NCBI RefSeq assembly: GCF_030994125.1
Contig: NZ_CP099917.1
Span: forward strand, 1,240,001 to 1,304,000
Direction of reading: 5' to 3'
Source: Pseudoalteromonas xiamenensis
GTDB taxonomy: Bacteria; Pseudomonadota; Gammaproteobacteria; Enterobacterales; Alteromonadaceae
DNA: 64,000 nucleotides
In this document: positions 8,310 to 17,742 of the stretch, one piece after another
Layout of the letters: each line of letters opens with the position of its first letter
How positions within the stretch are numbered: the stretch's first letter is position 1
The notes under the pieces: generated by a model
The model's input: only the letters and a program-made list of their open reading frames with translations
Told to the model about the DNA's origin: nothing
Databases searched by the model: none
Program-made: the position numbers and the translations under genes

Positions 8310-8699
8310 TTATTCTTCGTCGATAGAGTTCGCGTAGCCTTCAGCGTCAAGAAGGTTTTCAAGCTCTTCTAGATCTGACGCTTTCACTTTGAATAACCAG
8401 CCGTCACCGTATGGGTCGCTGTTTACAAGCTCTGGAGAACCTTCAAGATCTTCGTTGATTGCTACGATTTCGCCACCGATTGGTGCGTAGATATCAGAAG
8501 CTGCTTTTACTGACTCAGCAACCGCGCAGTCTTCGCCCGCGTCTACTTCGTCACCAACTTCTGGAAGCTCAACGAAAACCATATCACCAAGAAGTTCTTG
8601 CGCGTGCTCAGTGATACCTACTGTGTAAACACCGTTGCCCTCGTCGCGAACCCACTCGTGAGAAGACGCATACTTTAACTCGCTAGGAATGTTGCTCAT
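8310..8699 (-). CDS. gcvH: Glycine cleavage system H protein
   Basis: 129 residues from ATG at 8699 ([18 protein letters not shown]). The frame extends upstream, but this start matches the family and has an AGGAAC site. The lipoyl-bearing Lys is in [12 protein letters not shown]. It shuttles the methylamine intermediate between the P, T and L proteins in the cytoplasm. It lies about 60 bases after gcvT and before a terminator. Confidence 0.96.
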   Translation of the reverse strand: MSNIPSELKYASSHEWVRDEGNGVYTVGITEHAQELLGDMVFVELPEVGDEVDAGEDCAVAESVKAASDIYAPIGGEIVAINEDLEGSPELVNSDPYGDGWLFKVKASDLEELENLLDAEGYANSIDEE

Positions 8700-8760
8700 G
8701 TTGTTGTTCCTTTGGTTAAGACACTGATGCGTACGCACGGGCATACGCATCGTTTTATTA

Positions 8761-9843
8761 TTAAATAACAGCTTTACCGTTACGTACGAAGCAAGGCTTC
8801 ACTACTTTAACGTCAAATAACTTATTACGCATTTCAACTTGCGCTGTTTCACCCGTTGAACGTGGTACACGGGCTAATGCAACACTATAGCCTAATGTTG
8901 GCGAGAATGTACCAGAAGTGATAATACCTTCGCCACCTTCTACGATAACTTTAGTACCAGAACGAAGTACACCTTTGCTTTCAAGCACAAGACCTACTAG
9001 TTTATCGGTGCTTTTCTCTTCACGTTGTTTTTCAACTACAGCACGACCGATAAAGTTACGTTCCGCAGGTTCCCACGCAATTGTCCACGCCATGTTTGCA
9101 GCCAGTGGTGACACGCTTTCGTCCATATCTAGGCCGTATAGGTTCATACCTGCTTCTAAACGTAGTGTATCACGTGCGCCTAGGCCAGCCGGCGCTACGC
9201 CTGCGTCGAGTAATTTTTGCCATAGGTCAGCGGCGTCGTCGTTGTGCACAACGATTTCGTAGCCTTCTTCACCTGTGTAGCCTGTTGTTGCGATGAATAA
9301 ACCACCTGCTTCAACACCGAAGAAAGGCTTCATGCCTTCTACTGCTGCATTTTGTTCTGCCGTGAATACCGCTGCCGCTTTTGCTTTTGCGTTAGGACCT
9401 TGAACCGCAATCATCGCAAATTCAGGACGCTCTGTTACGGTTACGCTGAACTCGGCAGAAACCGCTGCCAAGTGCGCTAAATCTTTTTCACGCGTTGCTG
9501 AGTTTACGACTAAACGGTAGTTTGTTTCGTCAAAGAAGTAGATGATTAAGTCATCAATAACACCGCCCTGCTCATTCAGCATGCCTGTGTAAAGTGCTTT
9601 ACCCGCAACCGTTAATTTTGCAACGTCATTCGCCACTAACTTTTGCAAGAATGCTTTTGCATCCGCGCCTTGCACGTCCACAATCGTCATGTGCGATACG
9701 TCAAACATACCTGCATCTTTACGCACTGCGTGGTGCTCTTCAATTTGTGAGCCATAGTTGATTGGCATTTCCCAGCCGTGGAAATCAACCATTTTTGCGC
9801 CAGCTTCAAGGTGCTTTGCATGTAGTACGGTTTTTTGAGTCAT
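8761..9843 (-). CDS. gcvT: Glycine cleavage system T protein (aminomethyltransferase)
   Basis: 360 residues from ATG at 9843 ([20 protein letters not shown], with AGGAAG upstream). The frame remains open further upstream, but the added residues are not family-like. It transfers the aminomethyl carbon from GcvH to tetrahydrofolate, releasing ammonia. Visible signatures are [20 protein letters not shown], the folate-binding domain, and the C-terminal beta barrel with [14 protein letters not shown]. It is followed by gcvH and preceded by a GcvT-like half gene in the same direction. Confidence 0.96.
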   Translation of the reverse strand: MTQKTVLHAKHLEAGAKMVDFHGWEMPINYGSQIEEHHAVRKDAGMFDVSHMTIVDVQGADAKAFLQKLVANDVAKLTVAGKALYTGMLNEQGGVIDDLIIYFFDETNYRLVVNSATREKDLAHLAAVSAEFSVTVTERPEFAMIAVQGPNAKAKAAAVFTAEQNAAVEGMKPFFGVEAGGLFIATTGYTGEEGYEIVVHNDDAADLWQKLLDAGVAPAGLGARDTLRLEAGMNLYGLDMDESVSPLAANMAWTIAWEPAERNFIGRAVVEKQREEKSTDKLVGLVLESKGVLRSGTKVIVEGGEGIITSGTFSPTLGYSVALARVPRSTGETAQVEMRNKLFDVKVVKPCFVRNGKAVI

Positions 9844-9910
9844 AATCTTCCTGCTTGTTGTTTGGCGAACGCTTGGGCGCTCGCGTTGCAATACTGGAGT
9901 CACTGAACGT

Positions 9911-10483
9911 TTAGTTCAGCATAAAACCTTTATCTTGCCAAAGAGCTTGCCACTTTGGCAGTTGCTCAGTCTGGCTGACTAATTGAAATTGTTTTTCTTC
10001 TCCGGCCACCAATGAGGTCACAAATACGTCACCGCTTTGAGCACCATAGCAAAGCTTGATGTCAGTCAGTTGAAGGCCAGGAGTTAAATCAAATGTCTCG
10101 ACTAACGAATCAAACGCCGCGTCACCAGAAATTGTGGCTACCGCGAGATCTTCACGCGCAACGTAGGCAATGTCGTAGTCGGATGCAAAGGTGTTGAAGA
10201 GCTGTAACAAGGCGTGAATAGCCGTTTCATCCGCGATAAAACGGTAGGCTGTGTCACTGAAGTAATACAGGGTGAACGACTCCCCTGTTGCCAGTTTGCC
10301 ATGTAAGCCAAGCCCTGGCGCCATAAGACGGGTAAGCGAAAGACCAAGCTCAGTTTGAAGAAAAGGGGTTGCTTCAAAACCGCTGAAGTCTAAAACAGCC
10401 AGTTTACCCGTTGTGAGTAACTGGTTATTCGCTGCGTTTTGGCCAAGCGTGTGTTTGGCGAACATAGTAGCTGCAAATGGCAT
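9911..10483 (-). CDS. GcvT-like N-terminal-domain protein, short paralogue
   Basis: About 190 residues from ATG at 10483 (CAGGTG site); a TTG at 10504 would add seven. The order of elements mirrors the GcvT/YgfZ folate-binding domain: [20 protein letters not shown], then [16 protein letters not shown], like the corresponding strands of GcvT next door. The GcvT N-terminal motif (HGWEMP) and the C-terminal barrel are absent, so it is about half length and unlikely to catalyse the normal T reaction. It directly precedes gcvT and is divergent from a LysR regulator. It may bind folate or be a regulatory or decaying duplicate. Confidence 0.6.
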   Translation of the reverse strand: MPFAATMFAKHTLGQNAANNQLLTTGKLAVLDFSGFEATPFLQTELGLSLTRLMAPGLGLHGKLATGESFTLYYFSDTAYRFIADETAIHALLQLFNTFASDYDIAYVAREDLAVATISGDAAFDSLVETFDLTPGLQLTDIKLCYGAQSGDVFVTSLVAGEEKQFQLVSQTEQLPKWQALWQDKGFMLN

Positions 10484-10548
10484 ACAAACACCTGAACGAT
10501 ACAATATCCCTTGAGTATATTGGGGCGCATGAGCAACAACAAATTGTA

Positions 10549-10572
10549 ATTATTTATCAATTGATAAATAAT
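10549..10572. promoter_or_regulatory. 24-base perfect palindrome, probable LysR operator
   Basis: Perfect palindrome with half-site ATTATTTATCAA and its complement, centred between the divergent GcvT-like gene and the LysR gene. LysR regulators usually bind such sites upstream of their own divergent promoter, so it is a candidate for controlling both genes and possibly gcvTHP. Confidence 0.7.
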
Positions 10573-10612
10573 ATTAATGTAAGCGGGTTTATAAATTTCG
10601 ATTATTAATATT

Positions 10613-11461
10613 ATGAAAAATTTATCTTTAGATGGGTTACGCACGTTTGTTGCGGTAGTTGAATTGGGTGGTTTTGCCAAAGCGGGCGATTTGCTGGGAC
10701 TCTCTCAGCCTGCCGTCAGTTTGCAAATCAAGCGACTTGAGGATTTGCTAGGTCGGCGATTGTTTAAAAAACAGGGTCAACGGCAAGTGTTGAACCAATA
10801 TGGTGAGATGTTGCTGCCGCTTGCTAAGCAAATGCTGCAATACAACGACGCTATATTGCAACAATTCACGTCCGAAAGTGTCACGGGTAAAGTTCGTTTA
10901 GGTATTCCTTCTGAATTTGCCGCCCGTATCTTACCTGCCATTATTGGTGACTTCGTTGCGCTCTATCCCGATGTCGCATTGGAGGTAAAATCGAGACTGA
11001 GTAAACACTTACTTTCTGTGTCACGAAAAGACCAGTTCGATTTAGTGTTAGCGCTGAATGAAGATTTAGACTCCGCTACCCTCCCTTCATTTATGCAAGA
11101 TCAATTGGTTTGGGTTGGGGATTTAAGTTTGTCACATCGTGATGTCATTACCTTAGTGACAGCACCGGAAGGCTGCATCTATCGCCGCCGCGCTACCGAG
11201 GCGCTCGATAAGGCCGGTTTGAAATATCGAATCATATACAGCAATGCGGACTTAACGGGCCTCACAGCGGCACTGAAAGAAGGGTTAGGGATAACGGTAC
11301 TTGCCCGCAGCACCGTTCCAAATGAATTGCCCTATCAAGCGCAATCGGAGGTCCTACCGGAACTAGGCCCGATTGGAATTAGTTTGGTCAAACACACCAA
11401 TGAATCCAGCAATGCCGTGGATAAATTAGCGGAGTTTATTTCAACCAGACTTGTGGTTTAA
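10613..11461 (+). CDS. LysR-family transcriptional regulator
   Basis: 282 residues. The N-terminal winged helix-turn-helix (residues 5-64) reads LRTFVAVVELGGFAKAGDLL then LSQPAVSLQIKRLEDLLG, typical of LysR. The rest is the periplasmic-binding-protein-like effector domain, starting near VRLGIPSEFAARIL. It is divergent from the GcvT-like gene across a perfect palindrome. GcvA, a LysR protein, controls gcvTHP in enterobacteria. This protein is not obviously GcvA by sequence, so the target is inferred from position only. Confidence 0.9.
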   Translation: MKNLSLDGLRTFVAVVELGGFAKAGDLLGLSQPAVSLQIKRLEDLLGRRLFKKQGQRQVLNQYGEMLLPLAKQMLQYNDAILQQFTSESVTGKVRLGIPSEFAARILPAIIGDFVALYPDVALEVKSRLSKHLLSVSRKDQFDLVLALNEDLDSATLPSFMQDQLVWVGDLSLSHRDVITLVTAPEGCIYRRRATEALDKAGLKYRIIYSNADLTGLTAALKEGLGITVLARSTVPNELPYQAQSEVLPELGPIGISLVKHTNESSNAVDKLAEFISTRLVV

Positions 11462-11487
11462 CGCCAATGAACACAATGTCGATAGAG

Positions 11488-11510
11488 TCGCGCGATATGA
11501 GATCGCGCGA
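11488..11510. terminator. Hairpin between convergent lysR and ubiI
   Basis: TCGCGCGAT-ATGAG-ATCGCGCGA: a nine-base perfect stem in the 66-base gap between convergent genes. It has no T tract on either exit side, so it may act through convergent transcription or as a processing site. Confidence 0.5.
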
Positions 11511-11527
11511 AAAATACTGTGCTTACC

Positions 11528-12697
11528 TTACTTGCCTTCTATCGCTTGCTTGGCAAATAAATCTTTAATCGGGCCTAGTTTATCAACCACTGACAATCCC
11601 ACGCCTCGAATGAGTTTTTTCAATGGATTATTGCCTTCAAATAAGGTTTTTAAACCTTGCATCATGGCGATGTGTATTTGGGCATCGAGTTTACGACGAC
11701 GCTCATATTCTCGTAACAGTTTAATACTGCCGAACTCATCCGCAGGCTCACTTAATAGCTCGATAAGCAGCGCGGCGTCCTTTAAGCCTAAATTCATGCC
11801 AAGACCCGCAAGTGGGTGAATGGTATGTGCGGCATCCCCCATCAATACCACTCGTCCTTGTACCCACTCTTTAGCGTAACGCATCGTGAGTGGAAATACC
11901 GCTCGTTCACTGACCAGCGAACAAAGGCCACATTGACCATCAATCGCCTCATGCAATGCTTTGTTAAACTCCATTTCGTCCATTGCCACTAACGCATTTG
12001 CGTGGTGTGGCTCTGTCGACCACACGATAGAGTGGCTATGGCCGTCTTGCAGCGGTAAAAATGCTAATGGTCCTGTTGGCAAAAAGACTTGGCGCGCTGT
12101 ACTGTTGTGCGGTAACTGCGTTTTAATGGTGGCAACAATGGCGTGGTGGTCGTAATCCCAGTACGTAATGGGCATATTGAACTGTTTACGAATTGCGGAA
12201 TTTGCGCCGTCTGCTGCAACAAGCAGTTTAGCCATAATGGGCATGCCTGTTTCTAATGTGACCAACACATCGGTTTGTGTTTGGTGCAACGTCTGATAAC
12301 GCGTGTTGTAATGCAATTCTGCATTCACATTCGCCTTTAACGCATTGTATAGCGCATAGCGAATGGCTTCATTTTCAACGATATGACCAAGCTCTGGTAA
12401 ATCCAGCGTTTTACCACTAAAGGTGATTTTACCTGTGCTGTCTTTGTCGCGTACATCCATTTCATGATAAGGCGCTGCGCGCGTTGCTGCAATGTCGTTC
12501 CACACGCCGAGCGCGTCGAACAGCTGCTGGCTGGCGAGGCTAATCGCTGACACTCGGGTTTCATATTCATCGCCCAAAGCATGAGGGACTTTACCACTGT
12601 CAATCACGGCGACGCGTACGCTCTTTTTCGCAAGGCCGAGTGCCGCAGCAAGGCCTACACATCCGCCACCCACAATACAAACTTGAACTTGCTGCAT
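11528..12697 (-). CDS. ubiI: FAD-dependent 2-octaprenylphenol hydroxylase (VisC/UbiI)
   Basis: 389 residues from ATG at 12697 (AAGGAG eight bases upstream, overlapping the ubiH stop region). The N-terminal dinucleotide-binding GxGxxG reads VGGGCVGLAAALGLA. Later come YETRVSAISLASQQLF and the flavin motif GDAAHTIHPLAGLGMNLGL. It is a class A flavoprotein monooxygenase that introduces the C5 hydroxyl in ubiquinone synthesis. It is the last gene of ygfB-pepP-ubiH-ubiI, the same order as in E. coli. UbiF-like or other UbiH-family hydroxylases are alternatives, but position supports ubiI. Confidence 0.88.
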   Translation of the reverse strand: MQQVQVCIVGGGCVGLAAALGLAKKSVRVAVIDSGKVPHALGDEYETRVSAISLASQQLFDALGVWNDIAATRAAPYHEMDVRDKDSTGKITFSGKTLDLPELGHIVENEAIRYALYNALKANVNAELHYNTRYQTLHQTQTDVLVTLETGMPIMAKLLVAADGANSAIRKQFNMPITYWDYDHHAIVATIKTQLPHNSTARQVFLPTGPLAFLPLQDGHSHSIVWSTEPHHANALVAMDEMEFNKALHEAIDGQCGLCSLVSERAVFPLTMRYAKEWVQGRVVLMGDAAHTIHPLAGLGMNLGLKDAALLIELLSEPADEFGSIKLLREYERRRKLDAQIHIAMMQGLKTLFEGNNPLKKLIRGVGLSVVDKLGPIKDLFAKQAIEGK

Positions 12698-12700
12698 CAC

Positions 12701-13891
12701 TTAAACTCCTTGCGCGATTTTGCCCATTAACTGCTTTGCCAATGGGGATTTTAACGACGGTGAAAGTGTCATGGAAAGTAAACCAAGGCTTCGGCCTAGC
12801 GCCATCACTCGACTTTCATTTGAAAACAATCGCACTAACGCATCGGTCAACGTCATGACCTTTTTGATATCGGGATCCCGAGCGATTTTGTAGGCCTCGG
12901 TAAAACGATAATCGCCCCATTCTGCTGCGGACGTTTCTGTAAACAATTTAGCTAATACTTGGATATCACGAAGACCTAAGTTAAACCCTTGTCCAGCAAT
13001 CGGATGAATCGCATGCGCGGCATTGCCTAAAAATACACAACGATGTTGCACTAACGAATTTACACGCCCCAACACAAGTGGATACGTTGCACGCTGGCCT
13101 ACCTGTACAAATTGTCCCGCTCGATAACCAAACGCGTTTTGTAATTCATGCAAAAACGCTTCTTCTGGCAAAGTTCGGAACGTTTCTAAATCCTCTTCTG
13201 GCATACACCAAACTAAAGAGTAGCGATTTCGACTCATCGGCAATAATGCCATTGGACCGTGCTGAGTAAAACGCTCGAAGGCTTTTCCTTGATGCGGCTG
13301 TGCTAGTCCAACATTCGCTATCAATGCACCCTGTTCATATGCGACACGGTCAAATTCACCTTTCAGTAATTGCCGAGTTGGCGAATTCGCTCCGTCCGCA
13401 ACAACAACCAGCTTTGTCTTCAATTCCATGCCCGAATTAAGGGTAACTTGGCTGAATTCCAAAGTTGGCTCGATACCTTCTACTGTATCAGGACAAAAGA
13501 GAGTAATGTCGTTTTGCAACAACTGTGTATGAAGTTGATGACCAAACGGCGCGACTTCGACCACAATCCCCAAAGCGTCAACACCGTATTCATCCTTATT
13601 GATCCATGTTTTACCAAAGTGACCACGATCAGACACTGCAACATCATGGATCTCAGCCATGTACTCAGTATTCGCAGAGAAAATACCGAGTTCATGAAGG
13701 TATTCAACAGATTGGGCTGCCAATGCAATGCTGCGATCATCAAAACTTGGGTGATATTCACTCTGTGGTTTATTTGCCTCTACCACGGCGATACAGCACT
13801 GTGGCGATTGCTTTTTAATTGCCAGCGCTGCGGTTGCTCCAGCCAGTCCACCACCGACGATCACCACATCAAAATTCGACGTTTTTTCCAT
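12701..13891 (-). CDS. ubiH: 2-octaprenyl-6-methoxyphenyl hydroxylase
   Basis: 396 residues. Rossmann motif VGGGLAGATAALAI at the N-terminus, FDDRSIALAAQSVEYL, and the flavin-binding GNAAHAIHPIAGQGFNLGLR. It is a flavoprotein monooxygenase acting at ring position C1 in aerobic ubiquinone biosynthesis, peripheral to the inner membrane. It follows pepP by 26 bases and is tightly linked to ubiI. The order and the paralogy with its neighbour fix the assignment. Confidence 0.92.
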   Translation of the reverse strand: MEKTSNFDVVIVGGGLAGATAALAIKKQSPQCCIAVVEANKPQSEYHPSFDDRSIALAAQSVEYLHELGIFSANTEYMAEIHDVAVSDRGHFGKTWINKDEYGVDALGIVVEVAPFGHQLHTQLLQNDITLFCPDTVEGIEPTLEFSQVTLNSGMELKTKLVVVADGANSPTRQLLKGEFDRVAYEQGALIANVGLAQPHQGKAFERFTQHGPMALLPMSRNRYSLVWCMPEEDLETFRTLPEEAFLHELQNAFGYRAGQFVQVGQRATYPLVLGRVNSLVQHRCVFLGNAAHAIHPIAGQGFNLGLRDIQVLAKLFTETSAAEWGDYRFTEAYKIARDPDIKKVMTLTDALVRLFSNESRVMALGRSLGLLSMTLSPSLKSPLAKQLMGKIAQGV

Positions 13892-13917
13892 GAGTCCAAG
13901 TACTTCTTCGATTTTTG

Positions 13918-15228
13918 TTATTTCTGCATGATCGCTTCAATGTCAGCGACTGTTTTTGGCACATCTTTCGTCAACACGTCATAACCTGTAGCGGTCACCA
14001 ATAAATCGTCTTCAATACGCACACCAATGCCTTTAAATTCATTGGGTACTTCTGCGTCTTCATCAAAATACAAGCCTGGTTCAATGGTTAGCACCATGCC
14101 TTGTTCAAAAGGACGATCTTTTTCGTCTTGTTTATACTCACCCACATCATGCACATCAAGGCCCAGCCAATGCCCAAGACCATGCATATAGAACGCTTTG
14201 CACGCTTGGCTGTCCATTAACTCATCTACCGTGCCTTTCAATATACCAAGTGAAATCAAGCCTTTTGTCATCACTTGCATAGCCGATTGATTGGCCGCTA
14301 CTAAGGTTCCGCCGGGCTTTACATGTTCAAATGCGGCAAGTTGGGCATCCAGTACTAAGTTATAAATCGCTTTTTGTGCGTCACTGAACGTGCCATTTAC
14401 TGGGAATGTGCGCGTAATATCCGCCGCGTACCCTTCAAGTTCACACCCAGAATCGATGAGGACGAGATCCCCTGACTTTAAAACGTCGTTATTTTCAGTG
14501 TAATGCAGGATATTGGCATTGTTTCCTGAACCAACAATCGTGCCGTAGGCTGGATGTCTCGCACCATTCATTGCATAGTGGTGATGGATTTCGGCTTCAA
14601 GTTGAAATTCTGTCGCGTTAGGCTTTGAAAATTGCATCGCTCGAATATGTGCAGCGGCACTAATTTGTGCAGCTTTGCGCATTACATCAAGTTCAGCTGA
14701 TGACTTAAACAAACGCATTTCATGCACTAATGTACGAATATCGCGAATGATTTCTGGCGCACGGTACCCTTTTTTAGGCGCTCCACGTAGCGTACTGATA
14801 AGCCCCCAAACTTGCTCATCAAAATCAGCATAAGTCCCTTGTGCAAAATACAGCACTCGTTTCAGATTAAGCAGTTCAAGCAATTTGTCATCTAACGAAG
14901 AAAGCGGATACGTCTCATCAAATTTCAATGTGGTTTTTGCTGCTTCATATCCAAGACGGCGCCCGTGCCAAATTTCCGCAACCTTATCTTTATTACGACA
15001 GAATAAGATGCTTTGCGTTTCGCTTTCGCGGCTTTTAGTTAAGACCAACAAAGCATCCGGTTCTTTAAAGCCGGTTAAATAAAAAAAGTCGCTGTCTTGA
15101 CGGAATGGAAACTCCGTATCGCGGCTTCGTGTCACTTCACGAGCAGCCGGAACAACGGCAATAGAATTGGGTTTCATTTGCGCAAGTAAGCGCGCTCGTC
15201 TTTGTACGAACTCAGCAATTTCAATCAT
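13918..15228 (-). CDS. pepP: Xaa-Pro aminopeptidase P (in frame with ygfB here)
   Basis: 436 residues counted from the internal ATG at 15228 (MIEIAEFVQRRARLLAQMKP), the normal start and length of PepP. It removes N-terminal residues that precede proline. The M24 metal ligands are visible: the Asp pair in LIDSGCELEGYAADITRTF, His in HGLGHWLGLDVHD, and Glu in TIEPGLYF and GVRIEDD. As written in this sequence there is no stop between ygfB and pepP: one 624-residue frame runs from 15792 to 13918. One base fewer in the A6 run at 15244-15249 would restore two genes joined as TAATG. A separate PepP is the more likely biological product. Confidence 0.93.
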   Translation of the reverse strand: MIEIAEFVQRRARLLAQMKPNSIAVVPAAREVTRSRDTEFPFRQDSDFFYLTGFKEPDALLVLTKSRESETQSILFCRNKDKVAEIWHGRRLGYEAAKTTLKFDETYPLSSLDDKLLELLNLKRVLYFAQGTYADFDEQVWGLISTLRGAPKKGYRAPEIIRDIRTLVHEMRLFKSSAELDVMRKAAQISAAAHIRAMQFSKPNATEFQLEAEIHHHYAMNGARHPAYGTIVGSGNNANILHYTENNDVLKSGDLVLIDSGCELEGYAADITRTFPVNGTFSDAQKAIYNLVLDAQLAAFEHVKPGGTLVAANQSAMQVMTKGLISLGILKGTVDELMDSQACKAFYMHGLGHWLGLDVHDVGEYKQDEKDRPFEQGMVLTIEPGLYFDEDAEVPNEFKGIGVRIEDDLLVTATGYDVLTKDVPKTVADIEAIMQK

Positions 15229-15792
15229 TAGTGCAACGTCTTCTTTTTTAGTCGTTGAAGTCGTGTCTTTTCCCATTTCAGCGAAACACAGCAAGGAAGA
15301 CACACGAACGTATTCGATGATTTCATGTAGGGCAGCTTCGTCTTCTTCACCGTCATCAAACGTCGTATCCAGACGTGAGATTTCAGTAAAGTCTTTGATG
15401 ATTTCTTTCACATCAGCAGACAGCTTGCCGTAATCTTTTTGTTTAAGCCCAAAACCTAACATAAAGCCCGCCACCCAAGACACTAAGCCGTTGGCTTGAT
15501 CCGTGAGCGTTTCATCGCCAGACGGTAAGTACAGTTCAAAGTGGAACTCTTCATCCGTAAACCCTTCCACTACTTGGGTGTAGAGGTTGCTGAATAAGTC
15601 TTTCAGTTCGGCTGAAAACGCCTGGCCTTCATTAAATACATCGCTTAATAAAGTGAGGTATTCCTTTTCATCAATACTCAGGCCACACGCCAACAAACCA
15701 CTGATGGTGCCATGTACTTCAGATGGTGCGACAAAAATATCTTGTTTTTCTAGAAGCATTTGCGCTTCTTGGTAGTCTGGGAACTCTATCAT
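15228..15792 (-). CDS. ygfB: YgfB/UPF0149 family protein (reads through into pepP)
   Basis: About 187 residues if the frame is corrected. Family signatures: FVAPSEVHGTISGLLACG, LPSGDETLTDQANGLVSWVAG and LHEIIEYVRVSSLL. In the frame as given, the end reads TTKKEDVAL and continues into PepP. In the frame one base over it ends KKKTLH-stop, matching the conserved ...PTLH end of E. coli YgfB, with TAA overlapping the pepP ATG. That supports an extra A in the sequence, or a recent fusion. E. coli YgfB is a small helical protein of the same operon with reported regulatory roles in Pseudomonas; its role here is unknown. Confidence 0.88.
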
Positions 15793-15977
15793 GTATGCAC
15801 GATTCTCGGTTTTGACTTATCTCAATAGTGTAATGCTAACACTAGCTTTTTTCTTTCACCAATGTTTAAAGCAATTACTGTACACCACGTTGATTAGCGT
15901 CTAAACAATCGGTTCAATTTGCAAGCAAACGATACTTTTATTTGAAATTTCCCCTATCGAATACCATAGTTGTTTTA

Positions 15978-15983
15978 TATAAT
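15978..15983 (+). promoter_or_regulatory. -10 element of the 6S RNA promoter
   Basis: TATAAT at 15978-15983 is placed so that transcription would begin at about 15990, where the 6S RNA begins. No good -35 hexamer is visible at 17-base spacing. Confidence 0.65.
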
Positions 15984-15989
15984 TGATTT

Positions 15990-16173
15990 GTTCCCTCGCT
16001 CGCTGGACAGTTGATTAAGTCCCTGAGCCGATACTTTTCTTTCAGGAATGCAGTTTGCTTGCTATTGAGCAGGCTCGGCATGTACCGAGAAGCCTACGGT
16101 GAGCTGTTGCTTTCCGCCTTGAACCTTAGGGTTCAAGGGCTGACATCAGCATCCGCGAAGCTTGGGAACTCCT
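15990..16173 (+). ncRNA. ssrS: 6S RNA
   Basis: About 184 bases. It contains the conserved 6S blocks GTCCCTGAGCCGATA (16019-16033), GGCTCGG, ACCGAGAAGCCT (16086-16097) and the hairpin CCTTGAACCTTAGGGTTCAAGG (16117-16138). The ends pair as TTCCC (15991) with GGGAA (16164). 6S RNA mimics an open promoter and binds the sigma70 holoenzyme in stationary phase. It is divergent from ygfB as in E. coli, but neither zapA (upstream) nor fau/ygfA (downstream) is present here. The ends are approximate. Confidence 0.93.
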
Positions 16174-16319
16174 TCTTTACACTTTCCGATTTTTTTCATT
16201 CCCTCCCTCTAACAATTAACGCGCATTCCACACAACTTTTTTGACTAACTTAACAGTAGCTTTATTGTTAATTACGGTATAATTCATTCTTTTTATTCTA
16301 ATTTTTGCTCGAAGAAGTT

Positions 16320-17282
16320 ATGTCAAACTTAACTAAGATTTGTTATGAATACTTGTCTATTTGCAAACATGTGAAAGGACTATCTAATCTTACTCTTAAA
16401 GCCTACGAAATTGATCTCAAGCAGTTTTCACAACAGTTCCCAAAAAAAACACGCATTGCCGACATAAACAAAGATCAAATCATGGCTTTTCAAAAAGATT
16501 TATTCGAAAAGGGACTTAGCGCAACATCGATAAAGAGAAAAATGGCTTGCTTAAAAAGCTTGTTTAAATGGCTCGAACTGGAAGAGAGGATGCCACTGAA
16601 CCCATTCCACAAAATCAATACTCAAATTAAATTACCTAAACGACTTCCAAAAAATGTTCCATCTCAGGAACTGTATAAAATAATCAACTGCTTGCGCTCC
16701 AAGCTGAATCTAACTGATGACATGCTCTACTGTACAAACGAACTTTCGAGCACAGTGAAATCGCGCTCGGACATGAATATTTTTACAACGCTTGTTGCTA
16801 TAGAAATTATGCTTGTCACAGGCATTCGCGTCAGTGAGCTGACCAACATAAAAATAAGTGACATCGATATTTACAACAAAAAAATTAAAATTTTCGGTAA
16901 AGGTGCACGTGAGCGCTTTGTATTCATTCCAGACGACACTCTCGTCACTTTAATTGTGGCATACATCAAGTCTCGAGCTATCACCTGCTCTGCTCATTGC
17001 CAACTTTTAACAAATAGCAAAGGCAAACCAGCTTCAACACAGTTTATTCGAAAACAGCTCAAATCAGTTTCCATAGAAGCAAACATTACTCCTCATATGC
17101 TAAGACACACAGCAGCCAGTGAGTTACTTGATACTGGATTGGATATTCGATTTGTACAACGTCTTCTTGGACATGCGAATATTTCAACTACAGAAATCTA
17201 TACCCATGTAAGCAACAGTGCACTTCAAAGCAAGATTGAACAAGCGAGTGTAAGGAAAAAATTGCTATTTAACAAGATCTAA
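16320..17282 (+). CDS. XerC/D-type tyrosine recombinase (integrase)
   Basis: 320 residues from ATG at 16320 with AAGAAG upstream (a TTG at 16305 would add five). A SAM-like N-terminal DNA-binding domain (about 1-95) precedes the catalytic domain with the first Arg in TGIRVSELTNI, Lys in GKGARERF, HMLRHTAA, LLGHANISTTEIYTHV: the full R-K-H-R-H-Y set. A -10 TATAAT lies at 16278-16283. It stands alone between 6S RNA and the 3' side of a tRNA-Thr, where fau normally lies. It is AT-rich compared with neighbours, suggesting a mobile-element remnant. No xerC/xerD core identity is implied; xerD is at 62070-62993. Confidence 0.88.
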   Translation: MSNLTKICYEYLSICKHVKGLSNLTLKAYEIDLKQFSQQFPKKTRIADINKDQIMAFQKDLFEKGLSATSIKRKMACLKSLFKWLELEERMPLNPFHKINTQIKLPKRLPKNVPSQELYKIINCLRSKLNLTDDMLYCTNELSSTVKSRSDMNIFTTLVAIEIMLVTGIRVSELTNIKISDIDIYNKKIKIFGKGARERFVFIPDDTLVTLIVAYIKSRAITCSAHCQLLTNSKGKPASTQFIRKQLKSVSIEANITPHMLRHTAASELLDTGLDIRFVQRLLGHANISTTEIYTHVSNSALQSKIEQASVRKKLLFNKI

Positions 17283-17431
17283 ATAAAAAGTAAGCAAAAA
17301 GTAAACTATTATATTGAGAAAGAATAAGGGGTGTGTTGTAAGGGTGTTTGAAGATATTTTGGATGTATTGGACGTAACAGTAAGACTGAGCTTTACATGC
17401 TTGAAAAATTAAGAATTATGGAGGTTATAAA

Positions 17432-17507
<76 letters not shown>

Positions 17508-17526
17508 ACTATACCTTATAAAGGGA

Positions 17527-17602
17527 TGGTGCCCAGAGGCGGAATCGAACCACCGACACGGGGATTTTCAATCCCCTGCTCTACCGACTGAGCTATCTGG
17601 GC
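17527..17602 (-). tRNA. tRNA-Phe(GAA)
   Basis: 76 bases with CCA. The 5' end is GCCCAGATAGCTCAG, the anticodon loop is ATTGAAAAT (GAA) and the T loop is GTTCGATTC. Confidence 0.97.
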
Positions 17603-17638
17603 AAACAAGAAGTGCTAATTTTGGTTCTTAGCGAGAAA

Positions 17639-17714
<76 letters not shown>

Positions 17715-17742
17715 GCACCGAATATCCTACATTAAAGAAGGA

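Noticed and set aside
8110..8310. Glycine riboswitch between gcvH and gcvP or ahead of gcvT
   Set aside because: I looked for the paired glycine aptamer cores in 8110-8310 and 10505-10612; neither is present. Only a terminator and a palindrome are seen.
8114..8362. 82-codon frame overlapping the start of the gcvH-gcvP gap
   Set aside because: Overlaps the terminator and the end of gcvH in another frame.
16011..16244. Open frame of 77 codons upstream of the recombinase
   Set aside because: It lies on the 6S RNA and its flank; the RNA explains the sequence.
16320..17282. Integron integrase
   Set aside because: No IntI-specific insert in the catalytic domain and no attC-like array nearby; it is a XerC/D-type recombinase.
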